NCBI GenBank assembly: GCA_905479985.1
Contig: CAJQOM010000008.1
Location: 38,861-102,860, forward strand
Source: an uncultured Gammaproteobacteria bacterium
Lineage (GTDB): Bacteria; Pseudomonadota; Gammaproteobacteria; Nitrosococcales; Methylophagaceae
DNA length: 64,000 nucleotides
Direction: 5' to 3'
The notes under the pieces were generated by a model. The model did not search any database, was not told where the DNA came from, and worked only from the letters and a program-made list of their open reading frames with translations. This document shows, in pieces, positions 48,847-56,894 of the stretch (position 1 is the first letter of the stretch; the number at the start of each line of letters is the position of its first letter). The position numbers were made by a program, and so were the translations under genes.

Positions 48847-50205
48847 ATGCACATCCATATATTGGGTATTTGTGGCACATTTATGGGTGGTGTCGCCTTA
48901 TTAGCACGTGAATTGGGTATGACAGTATCGGGATCAGATGCCAATGTTTATCCGCCGATGAGCGATCAACTCGAAGCCGCTGGCATTACCTTACAAGAAG
49001 GTTATTTAGCCGAACATTTACAACCAGCCCCTGACTTGGTGGTGATGGGCAATGCAATGTCACGTGGTAATGCTGCTGTTGAATATGTGCTCAATCAAGG
49101 CTTGCCCTATATTTCTGGCCCACAATGGCTGGCAGAAAACGTACTGAAAGATCGTTGGGTATTAGCGGTATCAGGGACCCATGGCAAGACCACAACCAGT
49201 AGCATTTTAGCGTGGATATTAGACTACGCCGGCATGTCCCCCGGTTTTTTGATTGGCGGCGTACCCGCTAACTTTGGCGAAACAGCACGCTTAGGCAAAA
49301 CACCCTTTTTTGTTATCGAAGCCGATGAATATGACACCGCCTTTTTCGATAAACGATCGAAGTTTGTTCATTATCACCCACGTACTTTGGTGCTCAATAA
49401 TCTAGAATTTGATCATGCTGATATTTTTGATGATTTAGCCGCCATTCAAAAGCAGTTCCACCATGTTATTCGCACCGTGCCATCAGAAGGCTTGATCATC
49501 TCTCCACCCGATGAACCCGCCATTGAACAAACCCTTGAGATGGGGTGTTGGACGCCACGACAAACGGTGGGAATACAATCTGGTGAACTACAAGCAACGC
49601 TTAATAAGCCAGATGGCAGCGAATTCAGTGTCAGCTTTCAAGGGGAACATAGGGCCACGGTCAACTGGTCACTTTTAGGTGACCATAATGTCAGTAATGC
49701 CATAGCGGCGATGGCAGCAGCACGACATGTCGGCGTCACGTTTGAACATGCCAGTGAAGCGCTAGCAGAATTCACCGGCATTAAACGTCGGATGGAATTA
49801 GTCGGCGAAGTGGATAATATTCGACTTTATGATGATTTTGCCCATCACCCAACCGCGATCACGACGACAGTGAAAGGTTTAAGAGCCAATATTGGAGAGC
49901 GGAGATTAATTGCAATCCTAGAGCCCCGATCGAATACAATGAAAATGGGCATTCATAAAGACAGTTTAGCGGCATCATTACAAGCCGCTGATAAAGTGAT
50001 GTTATTTGAACAAAGCGATATGGATTGGTCATTATCAACCATTGCCGATCAACTTGGCACCAAAGCATCAGTTCACAGCACGATTGAAGAGATTGTTAAC
50101 TTAGTGAGTAGTCAAGCACAATCAGGTGACGAGATATTAGTCATGAGCAATGGCGGCTTTGGCGGCATTCATCAACGAATATTAACGGCATTGGCACAAC
50201 GATGA
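48847..50205 (+). CDS. mpl: UDP-MurNAc : L-Ala-gamma-D-Glu-meso-Dap ligase Mpl
   Basis: Murein-recycling enzyme that joins recovered tripeptide to UDP-N-acetylmuramate. The 452-residue Mur ligase starts with MHIHILGICGTFMGGVA (UDP-sugar-binding), has the ATP loop SGTHGKTTTSS near residue 110, and YDDFAHHPTAI in the C-terminal domain, where Mpl differs from MurC. The stop overlaps the ubiX start (ATGA). Confidence 0.95.
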   Translation: MHIHILGICGTFMGGVALLARELGMTVSGSDANVYPPMSDQLEAAGITLQEGYLAEHLQPAPDLVVMGNAMSRGNAAVEYVLNQGLPYISGPQWLAENVLKDRWVLAVSGTHGKTTTSSILAWILDYAGMSPGFLIGGVPANFGETARLGKTPFFVIEADEYDTAFFDKRSKFVHYHPRTLVLNNLEFDHADIFDDLAAIQKQFHHVIRTVPSEGLIISPPDEPAIEQTLEMGCWTPRQTVGIQSGELQATLNKPDGSEFSVSFQGEHRATVNWSLLGDHNVSNAIAAMAAARHVGVTFEHASEALAEFTGIKRRMELVGEVDNIRLYDDFAHHPTAITTTVKGLRANIGERRLIAILEPRSNTMKMGIHKDSLAASLQAADKVMLFEQSDMDWSLSTIADQLGTKASVHSTIEEIVNLVSSQAQSGDEILVMSNGGFGGIHQRILTALAQR

Positions 50206-50816
50206 AAACAGATGAGCAACAAATTGCACTTGCACTGACCGGCGCATCGGGCGCGGTATATAGCCAACGTTTATTAGAAATTCTATTAAGCCAAGGCAGA
50301 ACCGTTCACCTGATGGTTTCAGCAGCAGCGAGAATTCTATTCTCTGATGAGTTGGGTTGGACATTGCCAGCAAGAGCAAGCGATGTACACAAGTTTCTAG
50401 TGGCAGAATACCAATGTGATCCTGACTTAATTAAAGTCTATGGTGAACAACAATGGAGCTCACCGTTAGCCAGTGGGTCACATAAAGTCGGTGTGATGAT
50501 CGTTTGCCCTTGTACCATGGGCACCTTGTCTTCTATTGCCTGCGGTAGCAGTGATAATCTGATTAACCGTGCAGCCGATGTCATGATCAAAGAAAATCGT
50601 AAATTGATCATTGTGCCAAGAGAAGCGCCTTTTTCAGTGATCCATTTAGAGAATATGTTAAAACTAGCCAGATTAGGTGTCTGTATTTTACCGCCTAACC
50701 CCGGTTTTTATTACAGGCCAACCGAGTTGTCAGAAATCGTCGATTTCGTGGTCGCTAAGATATTAGATCAAGCCGGTATCGAACATGAAATCCAGCCGCG
50801 TTGGGGCGAAGAATAA
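50202..50816 (+). CDS. ubiX: Flavin prenyltransferase UbiX
   Basis: Makes prenylated FMN, the cofactor of UbiD-type decarboxylases in ubiquinone synthesis. The 204-residue protein shows IALALTGASGAVYSQRLLE and CPCTMGTLSSIACGSSDNLI, then KLIIVPREAPFS with the conserved active-site Arg-Glu. It is coupled to mpl. The neighbouring ubiB/ubiJ/ubiE cluster serves the same pathway but lies 8 kb away. Confidence 0.95.
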   Translation: MKTDEQQIALALTGASGAVYSQRLLEILLSQGRTVHLMVSAAARILFSDELGWTLPARASDVHKFLVAEYQCDPDLIKVYGEQQWSSPLASGSHKVGVMIVCPCTMGTLSSIACGSSDNLINRAADVMIKENRKLIIVPREAPFSVIHLENMLKLARLGVCILPPNPGFYYRPTELSEIVDFVVAKILDQAGIEHEIQPRWGEE

Positions 50817-50866
50817 GCCGCCCTAATGTAAAATTAAAAATCATATAAATAGCACAGAAATTAACT

Positions 50867-52537
50867 ATGTCAGATATTGAAATCGCACAACAAGCGGAAA
50901 TGACCAACATCGTCGACTTGGCCGAAAGCCAATTAGGTTTAACAGATGATAAGTTGGATGCCTACGGTCGTTACAAAGCCAAAGTCTCACTCTCTGTGAT
51001 GGACGAACTGGCAGAGCGAGACGACGGTAAACTGATTTTAGTCACCGCCATTAGCCCAACGCCAGCCGGCGAAGGCAAAACCACCACCACAATCGGCTTG
51101 AGTGATGCCTTAAATCGCATTGGCAAAAAGTCGATGGTCTGTATTCGTGAACCCGCCATGGGGCCTTGCTTTGGTATGAAAGGCGGGGCTGCCGGTGGCG
51201 GTTACGCACAAGTCGTCCCGATGGAAGACATTAATCTCCATTTTACCGGTGACTTACATGCGATAAGTGCTGCCCATAATTTGCTATCAGCGATGATTGA
51301 TAATCATATTCATCATGGTAATGCACTGGATTTGGATGTCAGACGACTCACATGGGGTCGCGTTATCGATATGAATGATCGTGCCTTACGCGATATCACT
51401 GTTGGACTCGGCGGCACACCTAACGGTTTTCCACGGCAAGATGGCTTTGATATTGTCGTCGCATCAGAAGTCATGGCTATTTTCTGCCTATCGAATTCCC
51501 TCAGTGAATTAAAAACCAAACTCAGTAATATCCTGATTGGCTATTCTCGTGATGGCACAGCCCGTTTTGCCAAAGATTTGAAAGCCCATGGCGCCATGGC
51601 CACCTTATTGAAAGAAGCCATCAAACCGAACCTAGTCCAAACATTAGAAAACAACCCGGCCTTCGTACATGGTGGCCCGTTTGCCAATATCGCCCATGGC
51701 TGTAACTCGGTGATTGCCACCAAAATGGCCCTCAAGTTAAGCGACTATGTGGTCACAGAAGCGGGTTTCGGTGCAGACCTTGGTGCAGAGAAGTTTATTG
51801 ATATTAAATGCCGGAAATCAGGTTTAAAACCCGATATGGCGATAATCGTCGCCACCGTCAAAGCCTTAAAATATCATGGTGGTGTTGATGCCAAAGACTT
51901 AGCGGTAGAAAACATCCCAGTACTAGAAAAAGGCATGGCAAACTTAGAACGCCATCTCAATAACCTACAAGATCATTTTGGCCTCCGTTGTGTGGTCGCC
52001 ATCAATCATTTTGCCCAAGATACCGATGATGAAGTGATGTTGATTAAAAACACCGTTGAAGGCCTAGGCGCCAAAGCCGTGATCGCCAAACATTGGGCGG
52101 ATGGCGGTGCCGGTGCAGAAGAATTAGCCCAACAAGTCGTCGCCATGTTGGATGAAGACAGCGATAGCTTCCAATACCTGTATCAAGACGACGAACCGCT
52201 GTGGGATAAAATCACCGCTGTCGCGACCAAAATTTATAAAGCCAGTGATGTTGTTGCCGATAAAAAAGTCCTCGATAAAATAGCCGCTTTCAGCGAACAA
52301 CATGGTCATATCCCGGTCTGCATGGCAAAAACCCCGTATTCGTTTAGTGCCGATCCAAGTTTGCGTGGTGCGGCCTCGGATCACACCATCACCATCCGTG
52401 ATGTACGTTTATCAAGAGGTGCCGAGTTCTTAGTGGTGCTCTGTGGCGATATTATGACGATGCCCGGTCTACCGAAACGACCCGCCAGTGAGCGGATTGA
52501 TATTGATGATGATGGGGTGATTAGTGGGTTGTTCTAG
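50867..52537 (+). CDS. fhs: Formate-tetrahydrofolate ligase Fhs
   Basis: Forms 10-formyltetrahydrofolate from formate, THF and ATP, linking formate to C1 assimilation and purine synthesis. The 556-residue length is standard. The P-loop TPAGEGKT (65-72), [18 protein letters not shown] and [16 protein letters not shown] are all present. The gene is typical of methylotrophs, acetogens and some marine gammaproteobacteria, and supports a C1-using host. It borders the accessory region and ends in a weak terminator. Confidence 0.97.
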   Translation: MSDIEIAQQAEMTNIVDLAESQLGLTDDKLDAYGRYKAKVSLSVMDELAERDDGKLILVTAISPTPAGEGKTTTTIGLSDALNRIGKKSMVCIREPAMGPCFGMKGGAAGGGYAQVVPMEDINLHFTGDLHAISAAHNLLSAMIDNHIHHGNALDLDVRRLTWGRVIDMNDRALRDITVGLGGTPNGFPRQDGFDIVVASEVMAIFCLSNSLSELKTKLSNILIGYSRDGTARFAKDLKAHGAMATLLKEAIKPNLVQTLENNPAFVHGGPFANIAHGCNSVIATKMALKLSDYVVTEAGFGADLGAEKFIDIKCRKSGLKPDMAIIVATVKALKYHGGVDAKDLAVENIPVLEKGMANLERHLNNLQDHFGLRCVVAINHFAQDTDDEVMLIKNTVEGLGAKAVIAKHWADGGAGAEELAQQVVAMLDEDSDSFQYLYQDDEPLWDKITAVATKIYKASDVVADKKVLDKIAAFSEQHGHIPVCMAKTPYSFSADPSLRGAASDHTITIRDVRLSRGAEFLVVLCGDIMTMPGLPKRPASERIDIDDDGVISGLF

Positions 52538-52555
52538 TATTTAAAGGACTTTGAG

Positions 52556-52573
52556 AGAGCAGGCTCTATTTTT
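52556..52573 (+). terminator. Weak terminator after fhs
   Basis: AGAG (52556-52559) and CTCT (52564-52567), extendable by the flanking GC pair, form a tiny stem before TTTTT at 52569-52573. The stem is short, so efficiency is doubtful. Confidence 0.35.
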
Positions 52574-52660
52574 CAGCCTAATTTTGGAAACGTGGCTCTA
52601 TAATTTTTTTGGCTAAAATTACAAACTAATAAATATCAGTTACTTAAAGGGAGTTTAAGA

Positions 52661-52723
52661 ATGAAGAAGAAGAATTATGAAGCGGCATCTTTAATACTTA
52701 TTATGAAGCCAACGGCTTCATAA
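52661..52723 (+). CDS. Possible 20-residue small protein with a hairpin over its stop
   Basis: ATG 52661 is preceded by AAAGGGAG at a spacing of 7 bases, a strong ribosome-binding site. The frame encodes 20 residues (MKKKNYEAASLILIMKPTAS) ending at TAA 52721-52723. The last 23 bases form a hairpin: TTATGAAGCC (52701-52710), loop AAC, GGCTTCATAA (52714-52723). It may be a leader peptide, small toxin-like peptide or chance ORF. It lies between fhs and the first cassette gene; no function can be named. Confidence 0.35.
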   Translation: MKKKNYEAASLILIMKPTAS

Positions 52724-52760
52724 AAGACACTGCTATAAGTAATTGTGAAGTACCTTAAGA

Positions 52761-53042
52761 ATGAATAAACATAAGAAACGATTAATCGGACTTCTTGTTT
52801 TTCAAGTAGCATTTACGATCTTTCACAAATATTACGAATCCATTTATGTCCATGAGGTTTTCTATCATTATTCAAATTGGACTTACTATGTGGGGATGAT
52901 ATCCGGCATGGTTCTAATAGGTTATGCCTATTTTTTATCTTGCCCTAAATGCGGCGTAAAACAGGTTGTCAGAGGATGGTCGTTATTCGACTTTAGATGG
53001 CCCGACGAGCACTGCTACAAATGTGGGGAAAAAATTGAATAA
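52761..53042 (+). CDS. Cassette protein 1: small membrane protein with zinc-ribbon-like cysteines
   Basis: A 93-residue protein of unknown function. Two hydrophobic segments (about 8-22 and 41-60) enclose a Tyr/His-rich loop. The tail has paired cysteines CPKC (61-64) and CYKC (85-88), able to bind one zinc. The TAA lies 4 bases before the attC, typical of cassette genes. Its AT-rich codon use resembles the other cassettes and not the core genes. No family could be assigned. Confidence 0.68.
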   Translation: MNKHKKRLIGLLVFQVAFTIFHKYYESIYVHEVFYHYSNWTYYVGMISGMVLIGYAYFLSCPKCGVKQVVRGWSLFDFRWPDEHCYKCGEKIE

Positions 53043-53045
53043 TAC

Positions 53046-53129
53046 TTATAACAAATCAATGTTACAGAAAGCCAAATGCTGGGCCAAAACCCGCCCATCA
53101 TTTGTCTTCTGCAAATTGAGGCGTTATGT
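53046..53129 (+). repeat. attC recombination site 1
   Basis: Outer R boxes ATAAC (53048-53052) and GTTAT (53123-53127), then L boxes TCAAT (53056-53060) and ATTGA (53115-53119). The inner arms AGAA/TTCT, CAAATG/CATTTG and TGGGC/GCCCA form a near-continuous hairpin with unpaired bases. This matches attC architecture rather than an ordinary terminator. Confidence 0.88.
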
Positions 53130-53139
53130 GTTCTGACTT

Positions 53140-53406
53140 ATGAATAAACAAATATCAGTGAAAGATATCGAAGGGGTTTGGTCTGGAGATGCCATAACTG
53201 GTCTTATGCAACATTGCAAAGATGCTTGGGAAATACCACTAATAGAACTAGAAGACATAATGGTGGTTACTTTTCTTAACCAAAAGATTGCACTTTCTCA
53301 CATGATCTTGGAAGCTGAGAGAAGACTTAAAGACGAAAAGCCGGATGATAGTGAGCTTTATGATGATCAACTTAAAGAAGCATATGAGCGGGCTAAAAAC
53401 ACATAA
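53140..53406 (+). CDS. Cassette protein 2: probable CdiI-like immunity protein
   Basis: An 88-residue acidic, helical protein. Its core pattern, IPLIELEDIMVVTFLNQKIAL then AERRLKDEKPDDSELYDDQL, resembles small immunity proteins of contact-dependent growth inhibition (LPL...L..QxIxL......A...L......Y.xDL). This is pattern recall, not a search result. The TAA at 53404-53406 lies inside the R box of attC 2, the classic cassette arrangement. No toxin gene is nearby, which fits an orphan immunity cassette. A clear ribosome-binding site is not seen, so expression may depend on an upstream promoter. Confidence 0.65.
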   Translation: MNKQISVKDIEGVWSGDAITGLMQHCKDAWEIPLIELEDIMVVTFLNQKIALSHMILEAERRLKDEKPDDSELYDDQLKEAYERAKNT

Positions 53407-53482
53407 CAAGGCAATGAAAAATCGCCCACAAAAAGCGTGGGCTGGACTCGCTACCGCTCGCCTTTTATTGCGACGTTATGTA
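53402..53482 (+). repeat. attC recombination site 2
   Basis: R boxes ATAAC (53403-53407) and GTTAT (53475-53479), and L boxes GCAAT (53411-53415) and ATTGC (53467-53471) are complementary. An inner stem GCCCAC (53424-53429) with GTGGGC (53437-53442) and a second partly self-complementary part (CTCGCTACCGCTCG) complete the folded site. Confidence 0.88.
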
Positions 53483-53506
53483 ATTAAAGGACTCTGGAGT
53501 TAGCTA

Positions 53507-54412
53507 ATGGAAGACAACAACCTAATAAAGTTTGCTTATTACCTTGATGATTGGGAATTTGAAACAGGTAATAAAAAGGTATTAAAAAAGGAAGCTGAAG
53601 AGGTAACTACAACTGAGTACCTGGCTGAAATGAAAGGGCATATATTCTGTCCAGAATGCAGTGCTCCCTTATTTAAGTCGCCTGAAAACAAAGAATTTGA
53701 CACTAATGGAAGAAAAGCTTTTTTTGCTCATGGTCGTAAGTACAGCCCTGATTGTAATCTTAGGGTCAAAAAAGCAGAGGGTAAACGATACGGCTCTGAA
53801 GAGCTGGCAAAAAAAGCTATTGAAGATGAGGAATTGGTCATTGTAAAAGGCTTTATGAAAGCAAAGCCAGTGCCACCAAAAATCGACAATCCTCAAGAAT
53901 ATCAGGGTGACCCAGTAGAAGATGTTAACGGTAGGTTAGCCGATGTGCCAATTGGGCGTCATAATGGAGAAAGTTTCAGCCTTCCATCAAAAATTACGAC
54001 TGTTCGAGGGTTATGTCGAAACTTTAACAAGAACATATATAAATACTTCCATTTACCTGGAAGGAAAAATGCGATCCAATTAAAAGATTTATTAATCGAT
54101 ATTAAAACTGTTCAAAATGCTGATGTTGTACCTAGACTTTATTTCGCTAAAGTGAAAAGCTCATTTAATTGTGGTCCTACCCCTCAAAATATTCGACAAA
54201 TTATGTTTGAATATCCACGCGGTGAATATGTTGATTTTTGTTTAAAAGCTATCGATTTAAGTTCAAGGGAGCATGGAATTGATGATAACTCTAAGGGCAA
54301 AGTTGTAATAATGTATGGCACAGTTACAGAAAGTGGAATAGGTCTATGTATCGAGGGAATAGGCTGGGGAGAGTTTGCCGTATTGGCAGAAAAATATATC
54401 GAACTTCTGTGA
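53507..54412 (+). CDS. Cassette protein 3: unknown protein with CoiA-like zinc motif
   Basis: A 301-residue soluble protein of unknown function. The N-terminal part contains HIFCPECSAPLFKS, then FFAHGRKYSPDC: ligands Cys48, Cys51, His75 and Cys83. This CxxC...H...C layout resembles the zinc motif at the start of competence protein CoiA and related nuclease-associated proteins. No nuclease core (PD-D/ExK) is evident. The C-terminal 170 residues are mixed alpha/beta with two further cysteines and end IGWGEFAVLAEKYIELL. GGACTCTGGAG upstream supports ATG 53507. The stop lies 2 bases before a truncated attC. Defence or DNA/RNA handling is possible but unproven. Confidence 0.68.
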   Translation: MEDNNLIKFAYYLDDWEFETGNKKVLKKEAEEVTTTEYLAEMKGHIFCPECSAPLFKSPENKEFDTNGRKAFFAHGRKYSPDCNLRVKKAEGKRYGSEELAKKAIEDEELVIVKGFMKAKPVPPKIDNPQEYQGDPVEDVNGRLADVPIGRHNGESFSLPSKITTVRGLCRNFNKNIYKYFHLPGRKNAIQLKDLLIDIKTVQNADVVPRLYFAKVKSSFNCGPTPQNIRQIMFEYPRGEYVDFCLKAIDLSSREHGIDDNSKGKVVIMYGTVTESGIGLCIEGIGWGEFAVLAEKYIELL

Positions 54413-54414
54413 TA

Positions 54415-54440
54415 AATCACATAACAAGCTGTTAAACAAG
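54415..54440 (+). repeat. Left half of a truncated attC site 3
   Basis: ATAACAAGCTGTTAAACAAGG begins at 54421 with the same CATAACAA context as attC 2, directly after the cassette-3 stop. No matching right-hand GTTAT core follows within a normal attC length; a palindrome-rich element starts instead near 54455. The site appears truncated and should no longer recombine. Confidence 0.6.
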
Positions 54441-54454
54441 GAGAAAATACAATT

Positions 54455-54730
54455 AGAAAAAGGGGACAGATTTATTTTTAGGAATAAGCTTTTAAATAGC
54501 CCTTATGCGAAGCCGAGCTTTGAAAGCTATTTGAGGTTAATACGACGAGTGTCTGAGCGTAGCGAGTTTTCGTCGTATCTCAAATAGATTGAAAAGTGAG
54601 GGAACCCGTAGGGCAAGCATGGGCTGGCCTTTTGTTTGGTTCCGTTTAATTTGATTCGCTACATCCATGTAGCTCACCCTTCGGGCGCCTTCGGCGTCTA
54701 AATTCGTTCCAGACGAATTTATGGCCACGC
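54455..54730. repeat. Palindrome-rich intergenic element next to the cassette array
   Basis: A gene-free 276-base stretch of nested inverted repeats. CTATTTGAG (54527-54535) pairs with CTCAAATAG (54579-54587) and, inside, TACGACGA (54541-54548) pairs with TCGTCGTA (54570-54577). Other hairpins are GCTACAT/ATGTAGC and AAATTCGT/ACGAATTT. The left end contains GGGGACAGATTTATTTTTA, a motif I associate with regions next to REP-associated Y1 transposases. It looks like a non-autonomous REP/MITE-type repeat. A 63-codon reverse frame across it is a by-product of the repeat. Confidence 0.6.
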
Positions 54731-54829
54731 AAAATAAATGAACGCCCTCGCCGCAGCGAATTATAAAAGGACGCTACCCTTTGTTCAATGATATCGTCGC
54801 AGTTACCAAACTAAAATTAGGCTTTGCTG

Positions 54830-56020
54830 GTGATTCGATCTAAGTGCTTACTGCTATTTCTATTATTGAGCCCGCCATTATGGGCTGATGAGGGTATTGC
54901 TCAATTTAAGGCACTGACTGATGCTGGCGTACTGATCCAGAGTGCCCTGGGTGAGACCTTAGTCAGTCAACAACATCAGCAGGCTTTTATGCCAGCCTCT
55001 ACAGCGAAGTTAATAACCGCTTGGTTGGCGTTGACACGTTGGGGCGAGGAATATCGGTTTCAGACGCAATTCTATTTTGATGACAAGTCAAAAACACTGT
55101 GGGTTAAAGGCGGTGGCGACCCCTTTTTGATTTCTCAAGAATTAACATTGATTGCCAAAAACCTAAAAAAACGAGGCATTGTTCGTGTTAATACCATAGG
55201 GCTTGATACTAGCTTATTTTCATCCGGTTTAATTGTGCCGGGATCGACAATTACCCGTAATCCTTATGATGCATCACCCACGGCGTTAGCGGCCAATTTT
55301 AATACCATTGCCGTCAAAAAAGTCGCGGGTAAATGGGTGTCCGCTGAGCCACAAACGGTGTTAACGCCGGTGGCTGCCAAGTGGGCCAAACGTCATTCAA
55401 AATTAGGCAACAATTTACGGGTTAATACTGGCCGGAATACCAAAAACAGTGAACGTTATTTTGCCGAATTGCTAGCCGCTTTGATGCGAAAGCAAGGCAT
55501 TAAAACAGCCAATAAGGTCATCTGGGGCACAGTGCCAATTGCTCAGCCTATTTATACCCATGAGAATAGTCATACTTTGGCTGACATCACCCAAGGAATG
55601 TTGACCTATTCAAGTAATTTCATTGCCAATCAGCTGGTGTTGGTTTTAGCTGCTGATTATTATCAAAGGCCGGCTAACTTTACGGATGTCGCTGATTTCA
55701 TTAGTCTCAAGTTAAAACGTTTAAATTGGCCTGATGCGGTGATTGTCGAAGGGGCAGGACTATCGCGTGATAACCGTTTATCACCGGCACAATTGGTGAG
55801 CATATTGACTGAGTTCCAACGCTGGCGTCATCTAATGCCTGAGGTAGAAAATGGGATCTACGCTAAGTCTGGTACTTTAACTGGTGTCTCGACTTTAGCG
55901 GGTTATATGGTGGATAAACACAATGACTGGCATCCCTTTGCCCTGATGTTGCCACGATCATTGTCTCATCAACGCCGTAATGCAATTGTGAGAAAGCTGG
56001 CAAGGCATTATATCGATTAA
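54830..56020 (+). CDS. dacB: D-alanyl-D-alanine carboxypeptidase/endopeptidase, S13 family (PBP4, DacB)
   Basis: Periplasmic enzyme that trims or cleaves peptidoglycan cross-links. With GTG 54830 the protein has 396 residues (TTG 54824 adds two); both lack an ATG alternative. A signal peptide occupies about residues 1-20, ending LWADEG. Active-site motifs: STAK (Ser57, Lys60) in MPASTAKLITAW, SSN in YSSNFIANQL, and KSG in YAKSGTLTG. It is shorter than E. coli PBP4 (477 residues), with reduced inserted domains, as in some other bacteria. The upstream 100 bases adjoin the repeat element, so its native promoter may have been changed. Confidence 0.9.
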   Translation: MIRSKCLLLFLLLSPPLWADEGIAQFKALTDAGVLIQSALGETLVSQQHQQAFMPASTAKLITAWLALTRWGEEYRFQTQFYFDDKSKTLWVKGGGDPFLISQELTLIAKNLKKRGIVRVNTIGLDTSLFSSGLIVPGSTITRNPYDASPTALAANFNTIAVKKVAGKWVSAEPQTVLTPVAAKWAKRHSKLGNNLRVNTGRNTKNSERYFAELLAALMRKQGIKTANKVIWGTVPIAQPIYTHENSHTLADITQGMLTYSSNFIANQLVLVLAADYYQRPANFTDVADFISLKLKRLNWPDAVIVEGAGLSRDNRLSPAQLVSILTEFQRWRHLMPEVENGIYAKSGTLTGVSTLAGYMVDKHNDWHPFALMLPRSLSHQRRNAIVRKLARHYID

Positions 56021-56046
56021 TGAATCAATCAATAGGGCCAAACTCG

Positions 56047-56067
56047 CTTGATTGGCTTCAAATCAAG
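56047..56067. repeat. Hairpin upstream of the 133-residue membrane gene
   Basis: CTTGATT (56047-56053) and AATCAAG (56061-56067) form a 7-bp stem. AAGGAGG, a perfect ribosome-binding site, begins within the 3' arm at 56065; a TTG at 56079 could open a nine-codon frame ending over the next gene's ATG. Masking of the site by the stem is possible. Confidence 0.35.
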
Positions 56068-56104
56068 GAGGTAATTATTTGATTTCCCTTTCTAGGCATA
56101 AAAA

Positions 56105-56506
56105 ATGAATAAACTCTGGGTTGGGGCAATATATTATTGCCTAAATGTAATTCTTCATATTGGTGTTTTTGGGATTCTGTTTGTTGTATCCGCTTCAGAT
56201 GATGTGACAACACTAGAATACATAGCTGAGGTTTGGCTTTCTCCAGAGGGGAAGGCACTTATAATCTTAAACGCAAGCCTGCTCATCGCTAATTTAGTGT
56301 TTGCTTTGTGTATTATCTTTGTCGCATCTCATTCCAACATTGTATTAATCATGATGACGTTGATAGCATGGCTGGGGCTTTTATTCGCCTATCATGCTGG
56401 AACAGTGGGCTTGGTGGCTTATGCAGCAGCCGGGGCAATTCATCTGAGTTACTTTAGCTTTAATCAATTTAGAACCAAAAATGAACCTGCTGAGTCAAAG
56501 CGCTAG
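56105..56506 (+). CDS. Small four-helix membrane protein, unknown
   Basis: A 133-residue protein with four hydrophobic segments at about 7-29, 53-75, 80-97 and 100-117, a short polar linker after the first, and a basic tail (QFRTKNEPAESKR). I do not recognise the family. An AGG 9 bases before the ATG is the only ribosome-binding signal at this start. It is placed between dacB and the zinc-finger gene, in the same orientation. Confidence 0.65.
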   Translation: MNKLWVGAIYYCLNVILHIGVFGILFVVSASDDVTTLEYIAEVWLSPEGKALIILNASLLIANLVFALCIIFVASHSNIVLIMMTLIAWLGLLFAYHAGTVGLVAYAAAGAIHLSYFSFNQFRTKNEPAESKR

Positions 56507-56586
56507 CTAACTTGATCTTTACTGAGTGCGACTCTATATTAAAAGTTGAGAGAGTTAATCTGTAAAGCGTGAATTAGGAGCATATA

Positions 56587-56853
56587 ATGGCTGGTGGTTG
56601 GGCACGTGATGGTGCCGTACAAGATCAAATTGATGCCAGTGTTGAAGATGCTGTTGAACTGGCGAGAAGTCGATTAAACGTCGGCGAAAGTTTAACGCAG
56701 TGTGAAGAGTGTGATGGCGATATTCCAGAAGCGCGACGCAAAGCGGTTCCGGGTGTTCACCTTTGTATTAGTTGTCAGTCAGCATTAGAAGAAGAGCAGG
56801 CGGATTCGACCAGTAGCAATCGCCGTGGCAGTAAAGATAGTCAGCTGAGGTAG
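56587..56853 (+). CDS. DksA/TraR-type C4 zinc-finger protein (YbiI-like)
   Basis: An 88-residue protein of the short TraR/DksA group. The zinc finger CEECDGDIPEARR ... CISCQ shows four cysteines and the diagnostic IPEARR segment. The N-terminus MAGGWARDGAVQDQIDASVEDA matches YbiI-type proteins. It lacks the long coiled coil with the acidic tip that full-length DksA uses to enter the RNA polymerase channel, so any effect on transcription is uncertain. TAGGAG precedes the ATG. Confidence 0.88.
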   Translation: MAGGWARDGAVQDQIDASVEDAVELARSRLNVGESLTQCEECDGDIPEARRKAVPGVHLCISCQSALEEEQADSTSSNRRGSKDSQLR

Positions 56854-56894
56854 GTTACAAGCCGCAGTGAGTTTTAAGGTCAATTGAGGTTTTA

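Larger units (their letters stand above)
52761..54440 (+). mobile_element. Integron gene-cassette array without integrase (CALIN)
   Basis: Three genes in one orientation, each ending at or inside an attC-like site, with no integrase gene and no attI recognised. Two attC sites are complete (53046-53129, 53402-53482); the third is only a left half (54415-54440). Core sites give cassette boundaries near 53123/53124 and 53475/53476. The left boundary of the first cassette is not clear. The array separates fhs from dacB, two core genes. Cassettes probably arrived through an integrase encoded elsewhere in the genome or in a past host. Confidence 0.82.

Noticed and set aside
52639..52660. GTTACTT as an attC core site opening the first cassette
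   Set aside because: It does not fit GTTRRRY, and no complementary R/L boxes exist upstream, so the left boundary of cassette 1 is left open.
54537..54728. A 63-codon minus-strand ORF across the palindromic element
   Set aside because: It lies wholly inside the inverted-repeat element, has no ribosome-binding site, and its sequence follows the repeat arms; such frames are often annotated by mistake.
52538..54823. Integron integrase gene, attI, or prophage/plasmid genes around the cassettes
   Set aside because: No tyrosine-recombinase motif or phage gene is seen in any frame; neighbours on both sides are core genes.
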